From Climacteris rufus (lineage: Eukaryota; Chordata; Aves; Passeriformes; Climacteridae), in assembly GCA_013398175.1 (NCBI GenBank), contig VZRZ01005138.1, positions 831,817 to 895,816 on the forward strand: a stretch of 64,000 nucleotides of DNA, written 5' to 3'. The first letter of the stretch is position 1. Every line of letters starts with the position of its first letter. Under the pieces are notes generated by a model. That model was not told the DNA's origin. It was given only the letters and a program-made list of their open reading frames with translations, and ran no database searches. Made by a program: the position numbers and the translations under genes. This document shows, piece by piece, positions 27,601 to 39,600 of this stretch.

Positions 27601-30600
27601 TAAATTATTTAATAAGCTTACCAACAGATTTTTCTTTCCTTAGAACTCAAGAATCAAAGGGTTTTCCATCTAAACTTGGGCAATTCCATTCATGATTAGA
27701 ATTTTTCATTTGTATTTTGAATCAATGTTCATTTCCTTCATGTGCACTTGAGCACTCATGCTAGGTAAACCAATGATTAGTTCCTTCCCTCTCTTAAATT
27801 TCTGTGTCAAACTCCCCCCGTCTTTGTAAATTGACACAGCAGTTTAACAAACTGCATGAAGCAAGAGACAGATAATTGTTTTAAAGAAAGAATCATTTAA
27901 ACCTGACAATTCATACAATATGAGAAAGTTCAATGTGGTTATTAATGGATTTCACAGGCTGAAAAGCTGGTATTGTGAAACTAGACTGTGATAACCAAAA
28001 TGCAATAGGATATTTCTAAAATGTCTGCTTTGTTACATTCACACAGAAATTGCTTGAATTATACCAAATTTTCGTTACTCTCATGTAGTTAAGAAGGCTG
28101 TTCAGTAACAAAAATAATATGACTTGCATCTTTAATGTGTATACTGAACACCCTGAATATGCATATGCTTATCAAATGTAATACTAAATTATATAATGTT
28201 AACACAACTATTTTTGTATGTACTATAAAATAGTCATACACATCAAATAAATTTTATACTAAAGTTCCACACTACTCTAGTGCAGTGTTAAGCTTCAGAA
28301 ACCAAGCACTCATGCAGGAAATCCTAGGAGTTCAGGCTGAATGGTCAACTTTAATTCTGCCTATTCGCAAACAGGGTGAAACTGTCTTTATGCAGCACAG
28401 CCAGCTTGTGTGGCAATATCTTGCCATCTGGAATTCAGTGGCAGTTTTGCATATTAAGGCTGGCAGGGTAACTGTGTGAAAACAGCAAACTGCTTTAATG
28501 CATTTCAAAGGATTTTCACTCACCTCATGGTGAAGCTTCCCTATACTGTAATTCACTTAATTAAATATCACTGAATTCCTCTGTATAAATGCTTTAGTGG
28601 CCAGAGATGAGTAACTTGCAAGCAAGTGTTCAATGGCACATTACATGTAATTGTCCTTTCTGGTTTTAATAGGTTCAGACTGCATTCAAGATGTAGGTAA
28701 AATTTAATACTATTGCTCTTACTTTTCCTTCAAAAACATGATTTCCTTTGTTTTGCAGAGCTTTTTAAACAATCTGTCCAGGAAAATGAGACCAAATGAT
28801 GAATTTTAAAGGAGAATCTCTCAGTGAAAAGACTCAATCATCATCCTCACGCCTTTCCTTCTGGCTCTCTCTCATACACAGTCATAAGACATTAGATAGA
28901 TTAATTATAGAGACAAATAACATTTAGCATTTATTCTCTAACTTTTTATCAAATACTACACAAGTATCATTACTTCAGCATCCAGGGTCTATTCAAACTA
29001 AACCCACATTGATTCTGTTCATGTCTTATGCCTTGTGTCCATTAGGGTCTCTAGACAGAATATTCCAGTTTATAAAACATGGAGACTTAGTCCGCAAGTA
29101 AGATCCAATTTGACCAAACCAAAACAGCCAATCTATTCTGCTGAGTCCCAACAACTGAAAAAAAAATCTCTTGAGTCACACATTTGTAATATATTACAAT
29201 TTTCCTATTTGCATCACTTCAATGTGTAAATGTGTGAATGCACTTGCTCAATGCTCTCTACAGAACGGTTCTCCATAGTATGACACCTCAGAGTTGGTTG
29301 TATTCTCTGTTGTAAATAAAACACCCTTTCAGTGCAAAGGGCTTGGTTCATGTTCCAAAACATTCAGCGTACTCAACAAAGAGCATAATTTCAAAATATA
29401 TAAAAATAACTTTTGAATTTGTACTCAGGTTCCACAACATGTCCCACTTAAATTACAATGGTTTCAATTGCTGAGCAACTGATTCCAGTTTAATTTTCCC
29501 AGAAAGTTTTAGCCAATTCATTTTAGCTGTTTTTCAGAATGCAGATAGGGAAAAGCTTATTGTTATCATCATAATAAAATTCTGATTCTCTCCTTCACTA
29601 CACCATTCTTGTAGTAGCATGTTTTGATTACAAGCTGTGTCATTTGGTGAAGAGTAGCAGGTGACTCAGCGAAATATATTTTGCTAAAAAGCTGAAAATA
29701 ATTTTATGCCAGAGTAAGCATGATTTAAATGAATCTAAAACATTTTAAACTATTAGAACAGGTTAGAACTGTTATTCAGAATTTTTATCTCAAATTTTAT
29801 ACAAATTAAAATACACTAATGTAACTCATTTTAGTCAGTTCTGAGTTTTCTGATTAGAATTCTTCTAAGAGCAATAAACAGTAGATACCCTTCTCCACTT
29901 ATTTACAGAATTTTAAATGGTCAGAGTTTTATTCTATTCAACTTTATTTATCTATTTATTATTCACTCCCATTTCACAACTACATTGTGCACTACAGGCT
30001 TGGGGAAGAGGGGCTGGAAAGCTGTCCAGCTGAAAAAGACCTGGAGGTGCTGACTGACAGCGGCTGAGCATGAGCTGGAATGTGCCCAGATGGCCAAGAA
30101 GGCCAATGGCACCTGGCCTGTATCAGCAACAGTGTGGCAGTGATTGTCCCCCTGTACCAGGCACTGGTGAGGCTGCATCTCAAGTGCTGTGTCCAGTTCT
30201 GGACCCATCACCTCAAGAAAGACACTGAGGTGCTGGAGCAAGTCCAGAGAAGGACAACAGAGTTGGGAAAGAGTCTGGAGAGTGAGTCCTGTGAGGAGCA
30301 GTGAGGGAGCCGGGGCTTAGTCTGGAGAAGAGGCAACTCAGGGGAGAACTTCTTGTTCTCCAGAACTGCTTGAAAGGAGGATATAGCCAGGTGAGGGTTG
30401 TCCTCTCCTCCCAGGCAATCAGTGACAGGACAAGAGGATATGGCCTCAAGCTATGCCAACAAGGGAGGTTCAAGCTGATCATCAGGAAGAATTTCTTCAT
30501 TGAAAGCGTTGTCAAGCATTGGATCAGGCTGCTCAGGGAGGTGGTGGTGTCACTATCCCTACAAGTGTTCAAGAAACAACTGGTTGTGGTACTTAGTGCT

Positions 30601-33600
30601 ATGGTTTAGTAGACAAGGTGATGTTCAGTCAAAGGTTGGACTGACTCAGTCTTGGAGACCTTTTCCAACGTTGATGATTCTATGATCCCTGGAAGTGTTC
30701 AAGGCCAGATTAGATGGGTCTCTGACCAACCTGGTCTAGTGGAAGATGTCTTTGCCCATAGCAGGGGAGTTGGAACTAGATTACCTTTAAGCTTCCTTCC
30801 AACCCAAGCCATTCTACTATTCCATGATTGCTTAAAATTATTTTTGGACTATGACAAAGAATGTATTAAAAAAAAAACCAGTAAATAGATTGAATAATAG
30901 ATTGAATTAATTAAATAGATTAACCTCAATGTTAAAATACAAGACTCCTTTCTCTAATCCTGCAAAACACAAGTATCAAAACACACTTGGTAGGCTCCAA
31001 GGTATACACAGAAGGACATGCAGAAGGAAAACTTGATCTTTTAGTAATATAAATTTTGACTTCATAACTAAATCCTTTCTATTCTTCAGGCATAATGCTT
31101 CCTTCCATGCTTAAAAGGCTATAGAAGTAAGTTTATCAGTCAGGTTTACAGTTAAATATCCTTCACTAAGACAGTGAGATACCAAACAGCAACCAACACA
31201 GACATTAGAATCTAGGTGGGATTTATTTTACTGTGAAACATATTAGTGTACTCTGAATTGTTATCAGATTTTGCTAGTGCACAGACAGTAAAATACAGGC
31301 AATGAAATCAGGAACATTTAGAAACTGGTTTTATTAGTTTCACACTTTCCCACTGGTTTCCATGGATATTTATCTGTAGGCTGGTTTACATTAATATGGG
31401 GCAGTTGAATATTTAAAGAAAAATAATATTCTGCACACATTTTAATACAAAATGAAGCAAACTGCATGCTCAGTAATCTTCTTGTTGTCAAATGACACGA
31501 TCACCCAATTTATGCCACTTAATTGCAGTGGACAGCACAGAATGTTACAGGTAGTGCTTTTTTCCACAGACATGCACAAGTTACAAAAATTTGTTTATCC
31601 CCCTCCACAATGTAAGAGCTAAAGTTGTAATACTTCAAACTTTCATGGAAGTTGGTTAGTGTTTACAAAACCAGGGCCTAAAACATCTCATTAAAGACTT
31701 TTCAAAGCTCCATTATTCTAGTCCCAAGAAATTTCATGGATCTAGGGCACTGCAGAGTCCAAATTTTAACATTTCATGAATCCCACCACTAAACGGACAT
31801 GGCAATATTCATGCAAATGCCTTAAAAACTCAAAGAATGTTTAACATCTGTAAAACATGCTGTAGAGAAGTTTATACAATTTGTCCAAATATCATCCAAG
31901 TCTTTCAGCATTGACCTAAGAAATCAGAAGTCCCCAGATTCATCCCCTGAACTTTTGTAGAAGGCTACATCATCTCCTTCTGACAAGCCTGCAATTTTAT
32001 TTATTATCATGGATTTCAACATGACTTAAAAGATAAAACAACCTATTGATGTATTAAAATTAATACTGACAAATAAAGGGTTTTTTCTATTTGTCCTGCT
32101 GTCTTAGCACCCCAGAACAATCCTCCTCTGCTGATGCCGCACATGTAACTGTGACGGGGGTGATGCCCAGACAGGTATCTCAAGGACATCCAGCTGCAGG
32201 AGTGGCAGCTCCATGAGAACCACCTTCTCCTCCACCTGCACTACAAACTGATCAGAGCTGTCAATATGCAACTAAAAGAGGGACCCTATGCTCAAGGGCA
32301 CAGTGCACCACCCCATGGCAATCCCTCAGGGCAAACATTTCTTCTTGACTCTGGTGGGTTAGGGGAGAAGGGAGGTTCAGCACCCAGGTCCCTTACCACA
32401 ACCCTCCTTCCAGCACAGGTTCTCTGCTGAGATGTCCCTAGGTGAGCAGCAGGTAAGCTCATACAATGCCTCTTTTAGGAAAAACACATATCAAATTTCC
32501 TTTTCCAATTTCCTTCTGCTGCAACCACAGTCAGAATGTATCTGCAAAGAGGAACAAATCACCAGAACTGTAGCTGGCACAAGAGCCACAGTACTAAATG
32601 ATCTAGTGTTTATATTTAGTATTCAGAGATTAAATTAATACATTTTCTATTTAGCCTGTGCTGCACCATTCAGAACGATTAAGCAGAAGCACAGGATAAC
32701 TTTTAGAGTCAATAAAGTCTATCCAAAAATGTAGTAATTTGAGGGTTTCTTACTAGTACTACAGCAGACAATGTAATAGATCTCACTTCCTTTTTACTAC
32801 AAGCTTACAAACTTGCACTTGAGTAACCAGCTATTTTAGTTCATTTTGTGGGACTGACAGCCATATACCTCACGCTTGTAGGTATTGTCACTGCAATCTC
32901 AGTACATTTTCACTGAACTTGTGTTAAAAAAATGGATGTTTCCTGATTCTGAAGTACTTGGGCAAAGGAGACAGATAAAGACATTAATATAATTTTGACC
33001 TGTGCAGTAGCAGGTGTAACCTGAGCTTGACACTCATCATTTATAATAGTGAGCTTTTACTCCATGTTATTCTCTAGATGCAACAGTTACCATGGTAACT
33101 GCATCCCAGTATACACATTCTACATCACAAATGCAAACGGACATTTCCTTTTTTCCACTTGAACATTTAATTGCCAAAATTCACATTTTTTCAGGCTGGA
33201 TTACAATTCATTTTGAGAACAAGCCAAACATAGTTACAAAGCTATATAAAAGGGCAGAAGGAACATGCAGGTGGCATGAGGTGCCATTTTTTTTATTGTT
33301 CTACCGTATGCAAGACAAATATTTCACAATTAGGGAGCTTTATCTGCAGTATGAACAGATGATCAGTCATTGTTCAGAAGCACAAATGGACATACGCCAT
33401 ATCCATATATTTTCCATTTTAAATCCACATTCCTGCTTTACTCCAATTTTATCTATTATCTCAGCTAGCAGTTGTGCCCTTTTATTACTGCTCACTCTCG
33501 TAATGCATCAAGTGTATGATCCTCAGACTAATTCCAAGGGAAAAAAAAGTCTAAAACTGGCTTCATGCACAGTGGAGTTTTCAGTAAATAAGCCCCGGTG

Positions 33601-36600
33601 GGACAAATATTACACCATGCACGAGAATCACCATGCAGCTCTCATTAAGACTAACACATGTTGCATGCCTAAATTACACAATTTGCTAAGTTACTTGTAT
33701 ATGTAGGGCTGTGAACACACTTCGCTTGCAGTATCTGGGCCAATTTTTGTAGGAGCAGTACCTCACAATTTTCTTCAATATTATAATCTATAATTTTATA
33801 ATGATTGTTAATTGGAAGCACTCATACCATTATATTTTTTTCAAATATACATACTTTCATGGTAAAATTTAACTGAATGAAAAGTAAAAAAAGTACTAAT
33901 CGCAAAAGTGACTGCTTATTATTACTAATTAAGAGTACTACAATACATACAAATTCTTTGTTAAACAGCAGCAAATTTAAAGGTTAACAACAATTTTTAA
34001 AATTTTTTTACACTTTATATATACTACATGTATAGAGATACAGATACTACAAAAATACTAAGGATAATAAAATTTACTGAAATGTTATTTTTGTTAAAGA
34101 ACTAACAAAAGGCGTATAGAACTATGTAACAATTTTATTTTGTTAGAACTCCTGCAACTAACACCATTTTAAACCAACTTGAAACATTAGGAACAAAGCC
34201 ATTCAAAACTATTCATCCTCTGCAGTTTTCATATCAATCATTATGCTAGCACTGAGCTTTTTAATAGATTTCTAAAGATTTTTGAAGAAAAATGGCAGAT
34301 ATTTAGCATTATCTATCAAGGCATAATTCCTCTCTATTAATCATAGCATAAGGGCTAAAAGAAGACACAAATCAAGTTATAACAGATATTACTTGCATTT
34401 GGTTTCCAAACAGCAATATTTCACCATCATATTTATTATCTACTTGACATCTGCTCAATGTTTTTGTTTGGTCGGTTGGTTTGGTTTTTTTATGTTTGGT
34501 TTTCTGAGGGATTTAAGAAAAAAACAAATCTTCTGCTTTGCAATAAATACTAACTTTTTACATATATGGAATAAAGGCCATTAGAAGAAAAGCTAATAAA
34601 ATCACCTCTTAACTGATAAAACCCCACAGTTCAGTGTCTCGAGTCTCATTCTGTAATTGAGGATTTTGGTCTAAGCTGTACTGATTCTTACACTTGTGTG
34701 TTCAAAGCTCAAGAAAATTGAAGTGGATAACTATTTAAATGACAGAGAGGACAGAAGATTCAGCAACGGGTAGCAGAAAAGTTTATCAAGTGCTTCAGAA
34801 GACTTACAAGGCTCCCGGAGAGAAGAAAGGTGGGATACAAACAGATATTGCTACAGCAGGTAGCAATACTTGCTCATTAAATCATGACCCATAGCCATTG
34901 TGAAGAGGGTGAGAAGTCTATGGATGACTCCAGAGGAAAAAGTTGGTCTTACAGACATCATCTGTTACTTCCAGATTGATTTGCATTTCTATTTTGGTCT
35001 GTCCTGAAGTTGGTTTTTTTCCCAAGCTTTGCAAAGTTGACTGGAACTTCACTGTACATTTGTGAATAAGATCAGCCAAATGGCTCATGATACATAATAG
35101 GGACATGCACATTAGTTACAGACTCTATAGAAATGTCCAATCTTAACACATGCATATGCTGTTTATACTATAGCTACAACTTCCTCACTTTTACAGAGGC
35201 CAAAATCACAATTTTTACCCAACAATACTTCAGATAGACTAGATGAGGTACCATCTGAGACCTCGAGTTTGGTAAAAATCCTCCATGCTCTCAAAAGAAG
35301 TTAAAAAATGAGCAGTTGCCTCTGTCTTTCTTCAGATGGAAATTGAGGCACTGAAACTACATAATCACAAGCAATGCACAAGAACCGCAACAGAAAGCCC
35401 TGAGAAGACATGAAACAGAAAGTAACAACTTTCACTTCAGTAGCCAAAACAGGCACCTAACCTTTATTGACTACTAAATTGTGCAAATTCCATCTATATA
35501 AATAGATGCACATGGACATATACTTTAGGTCAACCTCAAGCTATGTATTTACTTAGGTTTGGCAAAACAGGACAATAAAAAGAAAAAATCATCTGAAGCT
35601 TATCCTCTGTCTCAAAGCCAGTATAAACGCACAGTAATTGTGCTACAAAATCTATGCCCCAAACAGTTCTACATCTCCTTAATATGCAGTTACAGATACA
35701 GGTGCACTTGATCTTTTCCCCTATGCAGCCTACTTGAGTAACATCCACAATTTCACCTGGCTGAGATAAATCTTCCATTATAAAAGAAATTGTCTCAACT
35801 ACTAGTATGTCTAAAGAATCATCTTGTTCACAAATAATGTTCCTTATGCTCCTATAATGTACTGAATTATGAAAGCATTTCTAAGCTTTTGAGTGTGCCG
35901 TAAGAAAAAGGATAATTATCCTAGCTTCCTATACCTTTATTTTATTAGTATCAATTTTTTTTAAACAATTCATTAACAAAGGCAACTACAGGCAATATTC
36001 AATAGTACATACAAAGAATTTAAGACATTTGCAAATCCTACCTACCTCAGTAGCAAACTGCTGCAATCCACCAATATTAATTGGTCCCTCCTCAGTGGCA
36101 TACAAATTGCAGCCACCAACACAGAGATCCGATGTTGGACACACCATTCCACATGTCAGGCCAAGTGGATTGTCGGAAAGAATCATTTTGGCAGCTCCAT
36201 AATAGTTCTGAAGGAAAAAGAAAAAGGAAGAAGAAATAAAAAAGCTAGCCACATACCAAGGAAGCAAAAATTCAAACCTTCAAGAGAGAATAATGGGCTA
36301 GTAGAATAATATATAAATAAAATACATACACATTAAATAACACTGATGATACTTAAATGTACTAACATGTTATGTAGTATTATGTTAAAGACACTGAGAA
36401 GAAAGTCAGCAAAAACTGTGGATTATGCGAAGATAAACTTTTCCTTTTCAGCTTGTAAAATACTTAAAAGCATCTTCAGTCTGAAATGATTTTAGGATTT
36501 TCAGTAGCTTAACAAATCTACCTCAAAAACTATGATTGCTGCACTGTGTACTTCAAAATACTTTCTTCATTTCTAGGTCAATTGGGCAGTAGCTGAGTTG

Positions 36601-39600
36601 TTTGTTAGAGGTCTAACCAGAAAGTGCCAGTTACATTATCAGTTCTTTATGACACAGGACTGAAAAGCTTATTTTACACATTTGTGCACACCATCTCTGT
36701 GAATGTGCCTGTCCTTCACACCAGAGCAGTAGCACAAATTTTCCTAGATACATGATGAGAAGACTTCCCATGTAGTTACCTGCAGATATTGTACTACTGA
36801 ATTCTTTTTCCTCAGCCACATACTGATCAGGGCAAGCACTTATTTTCCTGTTTCCCGAAATAGCAAACCAGGGAACTGGTTTGATTAAAAACGTTACATA
36901 CAACTCACAATTTCAAAGATTCTCAGTATTCAGTGAACTTCTTCAGAAAAATAATTTTTACCTAATATATGAGAACTAGCAAGATTTCTTTCCATAATAA
37001 AACTCTAAGGAATGGACATCAGCAAGTTCCAAACTAATCACAGCAAGCCATGAGAAAAAAATAATTCTTTTAAGAGGGAGCATCAGAGGAAATGCCAAGA
37101 GTGACCTGAAGTCTCATTTAGAGGGAGAGAACTACTAATGGCAGTTCTGCACCTACGTTAACAAAATCATGGTGTAATTAAAGCAAACTGTTCACATACT
37201 ATATTTGCTTATATATAGTCAATATAGAAGTGTAGCTAATTGTAGAGTGCAGTTCTTCCTTCATTTTATCTCTCTTCCCACCCTCTCCAAAAGCCCCACC
37301 AAGGGAAATCCATGAAGATGGGTTAATGAGAGAATTTCCTTTAAAGACCAGAAGATAATACAGTACCCCTTAGAATCAGCACATGGCTGAGGTTCCACAG
37401 AAGTTTCTTCAGTGAGAAGTTAATGCTGGGATCTTATTCCAGCTTTCTCAAACTAGAAGAGACTGAGCGGCCAAAAAACAATGTCTCCTTCCTCTTCTAT
37501 CACCTCTTCCATATTCCAATCTTCAATAACCATCACTAGTAAGAAATTGTTTTTTATAACAAGTATCTTCTCCTGTCCTGTCCCAGGACAGCTGACTCAG
37601 AACAGAGATGCAGCAGTCAAGCACTGCACAGTAGCAGACCCTGTGCAATACCTGTGACTTTCTGCAAAGTAGGTTCATGTACACAGAAGTGTTTATTCAA
37701 AGGAAGTGCTTTGCCACACAGAGTAAGAATCCACTCAAGGATAACAGAAGCAGTGTCAAGACTTGACAATATAACCAACAATGGATAACAAGAGTTTGGT
37801 TTGGGAGGTTCTAATTCACTACAGGCAAATTATAAGACTGAGCACAAAATTACCTAAAGTTAAACCAGACCATACAGACACATACAGAGATTACCAAGAA
37901 AATGCAAATGTTCAAGAAATGTATTTGCAGACGTAACTGGACTTCTTGCTTACAGTTGCTGGTCTACTGCACACCATGAATTTCTGTCCATCAGCTGGAA
38001 ACACAAACCAGCTGCCTAGGTGTACTTTTGTGAGATTTCCTTAGACACTGTTAAACCCCATTGAAATTCTAATCCTGGCTGAACAGACAATCCCTTTATA
38101 CAACTGTTCTAAGAGAACCTTCAACCATTTCCTCTGTAGTAATCAGTAAGGTACTTTATTATCTCAAATTCACATTTATTCCAATATAAATGAGTATTAG
38201 CTAAACTGAAATGGTATGTATTAGCAAATCTTTTTGGTCTTCCAGATGAATTACACAGTTTTGATGTGTCAGAAGTTATTAGTGATGCTACAAACAGCCA
38301 GTAAAGACACTGCAAGCTCATTTGGCAGCAAAACACAGAAGTCCAGGTATATTGGAGATGTTGCTGACACAGAAATTTGCAGACAGCAGAAGTGACAGTC
38401 AGTACAGAAGACCCACATCTTTCTGAATCAGCACCAAGAGACCAGTCTAGATACCCTACAGCATTTTAAGTGGCACTAGATGTCTGTTCCTCAGGCAATT
38501 ACATCCAGCCATTCCTTTTTTCCACTCTGAAAGAATAATTACAAGATAGTACTGGTGATTTTTCGCACTAACTCAAAGAAAAAACGGTTTTCAATGCACC
38601 TTTGTTCACTTTTATGCTTCACACATCTTAGACTTTTAGCTTTACTTCCCGTGTTGTCCAGGATTATTATTTTTATTATCTTCAACTCTGGTTCAATGGA
38701 AACAATTACAACAAGGTGCATTTCCATTTAAGCAAATTCATTAAGGATTTTCTGCTTTTTTCAGCTTTGCAATTAAAATCTATATACATACCTAGTTATT
38801 ATTCCTAGAATGCAAAGCTGTTAAATATTTCTTTTTTAAAATTACTTTTCCTACATATATGAAGTACATTCTCACACTTGAGCTGTGCCAATCTGGCACA
38901 TCTTACTTCTTTTGAAAGCTTAAACCAAACTTTGAGCACAGATGTGGTACAGAAAAACAGGGTATGTTAAAGCACAAATGACTTCAGAGAGAGAGGACTA
39001 GGGTCACTATGGGTATAGGACCATGGTCATGGTTTGTTAAGGGGATATCTAAGGAAATCTGTCTCGCATAGCATACCAGAGTTTGGTAAGAAGGAGGCTG
39101 GAACTGAAGTCCCAATTGGGGTAAAGGCCAGCTGCTGCTAAGTCTTACTTTGGAGAAAACATGATGTAATATATGAAGGCAGAGACCTGATTTGGGAAGT
39201 TTTGAAATTCTGTTGTTATGAGTTCCTGCAGCTGCCACTAATAGTGGTAGCACCCAAGAAGAAAGGAATTGCATTCTCTTCAAAGGAGAATATCAAAAAG
39301 TATATAGTATACATTACCATGCTAAAAATTAAGACATTAAATAAACTGTATCAAACCGTACATATCTTCTAGTCTTAGCACCTAAAATATTTTTAATGAT
39401 AAATTAAAAGACAGTCACGTTTGGGAACAGCAGGCCAAGTTTCTACACTGCTTCACTAGTGTGTTCCAACTGTGCTAATGCAGGCACCTGTAGAGAGGAA
39501 AGGGATGTACACGTTCAGTGCGGACTTGGTTTCCTGGTCTGCCCTGTGCTAATTTTACCATGGGTAAACTGACAACATTGTCTCAGAAGAGCTGCAATTT

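Larger units (their letters stand above)
26252..36045 (-). other. DPYD: DPYD intron 5 (9,794 bp)
   Basis: A GT-AG phase-0 intron between exons 5 and 6. It is the most structured intron here. It holds two abutting CR1 fragments (29995-30829), a GC-rich exon-like island (32108-32452), an RFX-type palindrome (33084-33101) heading a long open frame (33053-33706), and a very AT-rich stretch at about 33780-34110. The remainder shows nothing I can name. Confidence 0.9.
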
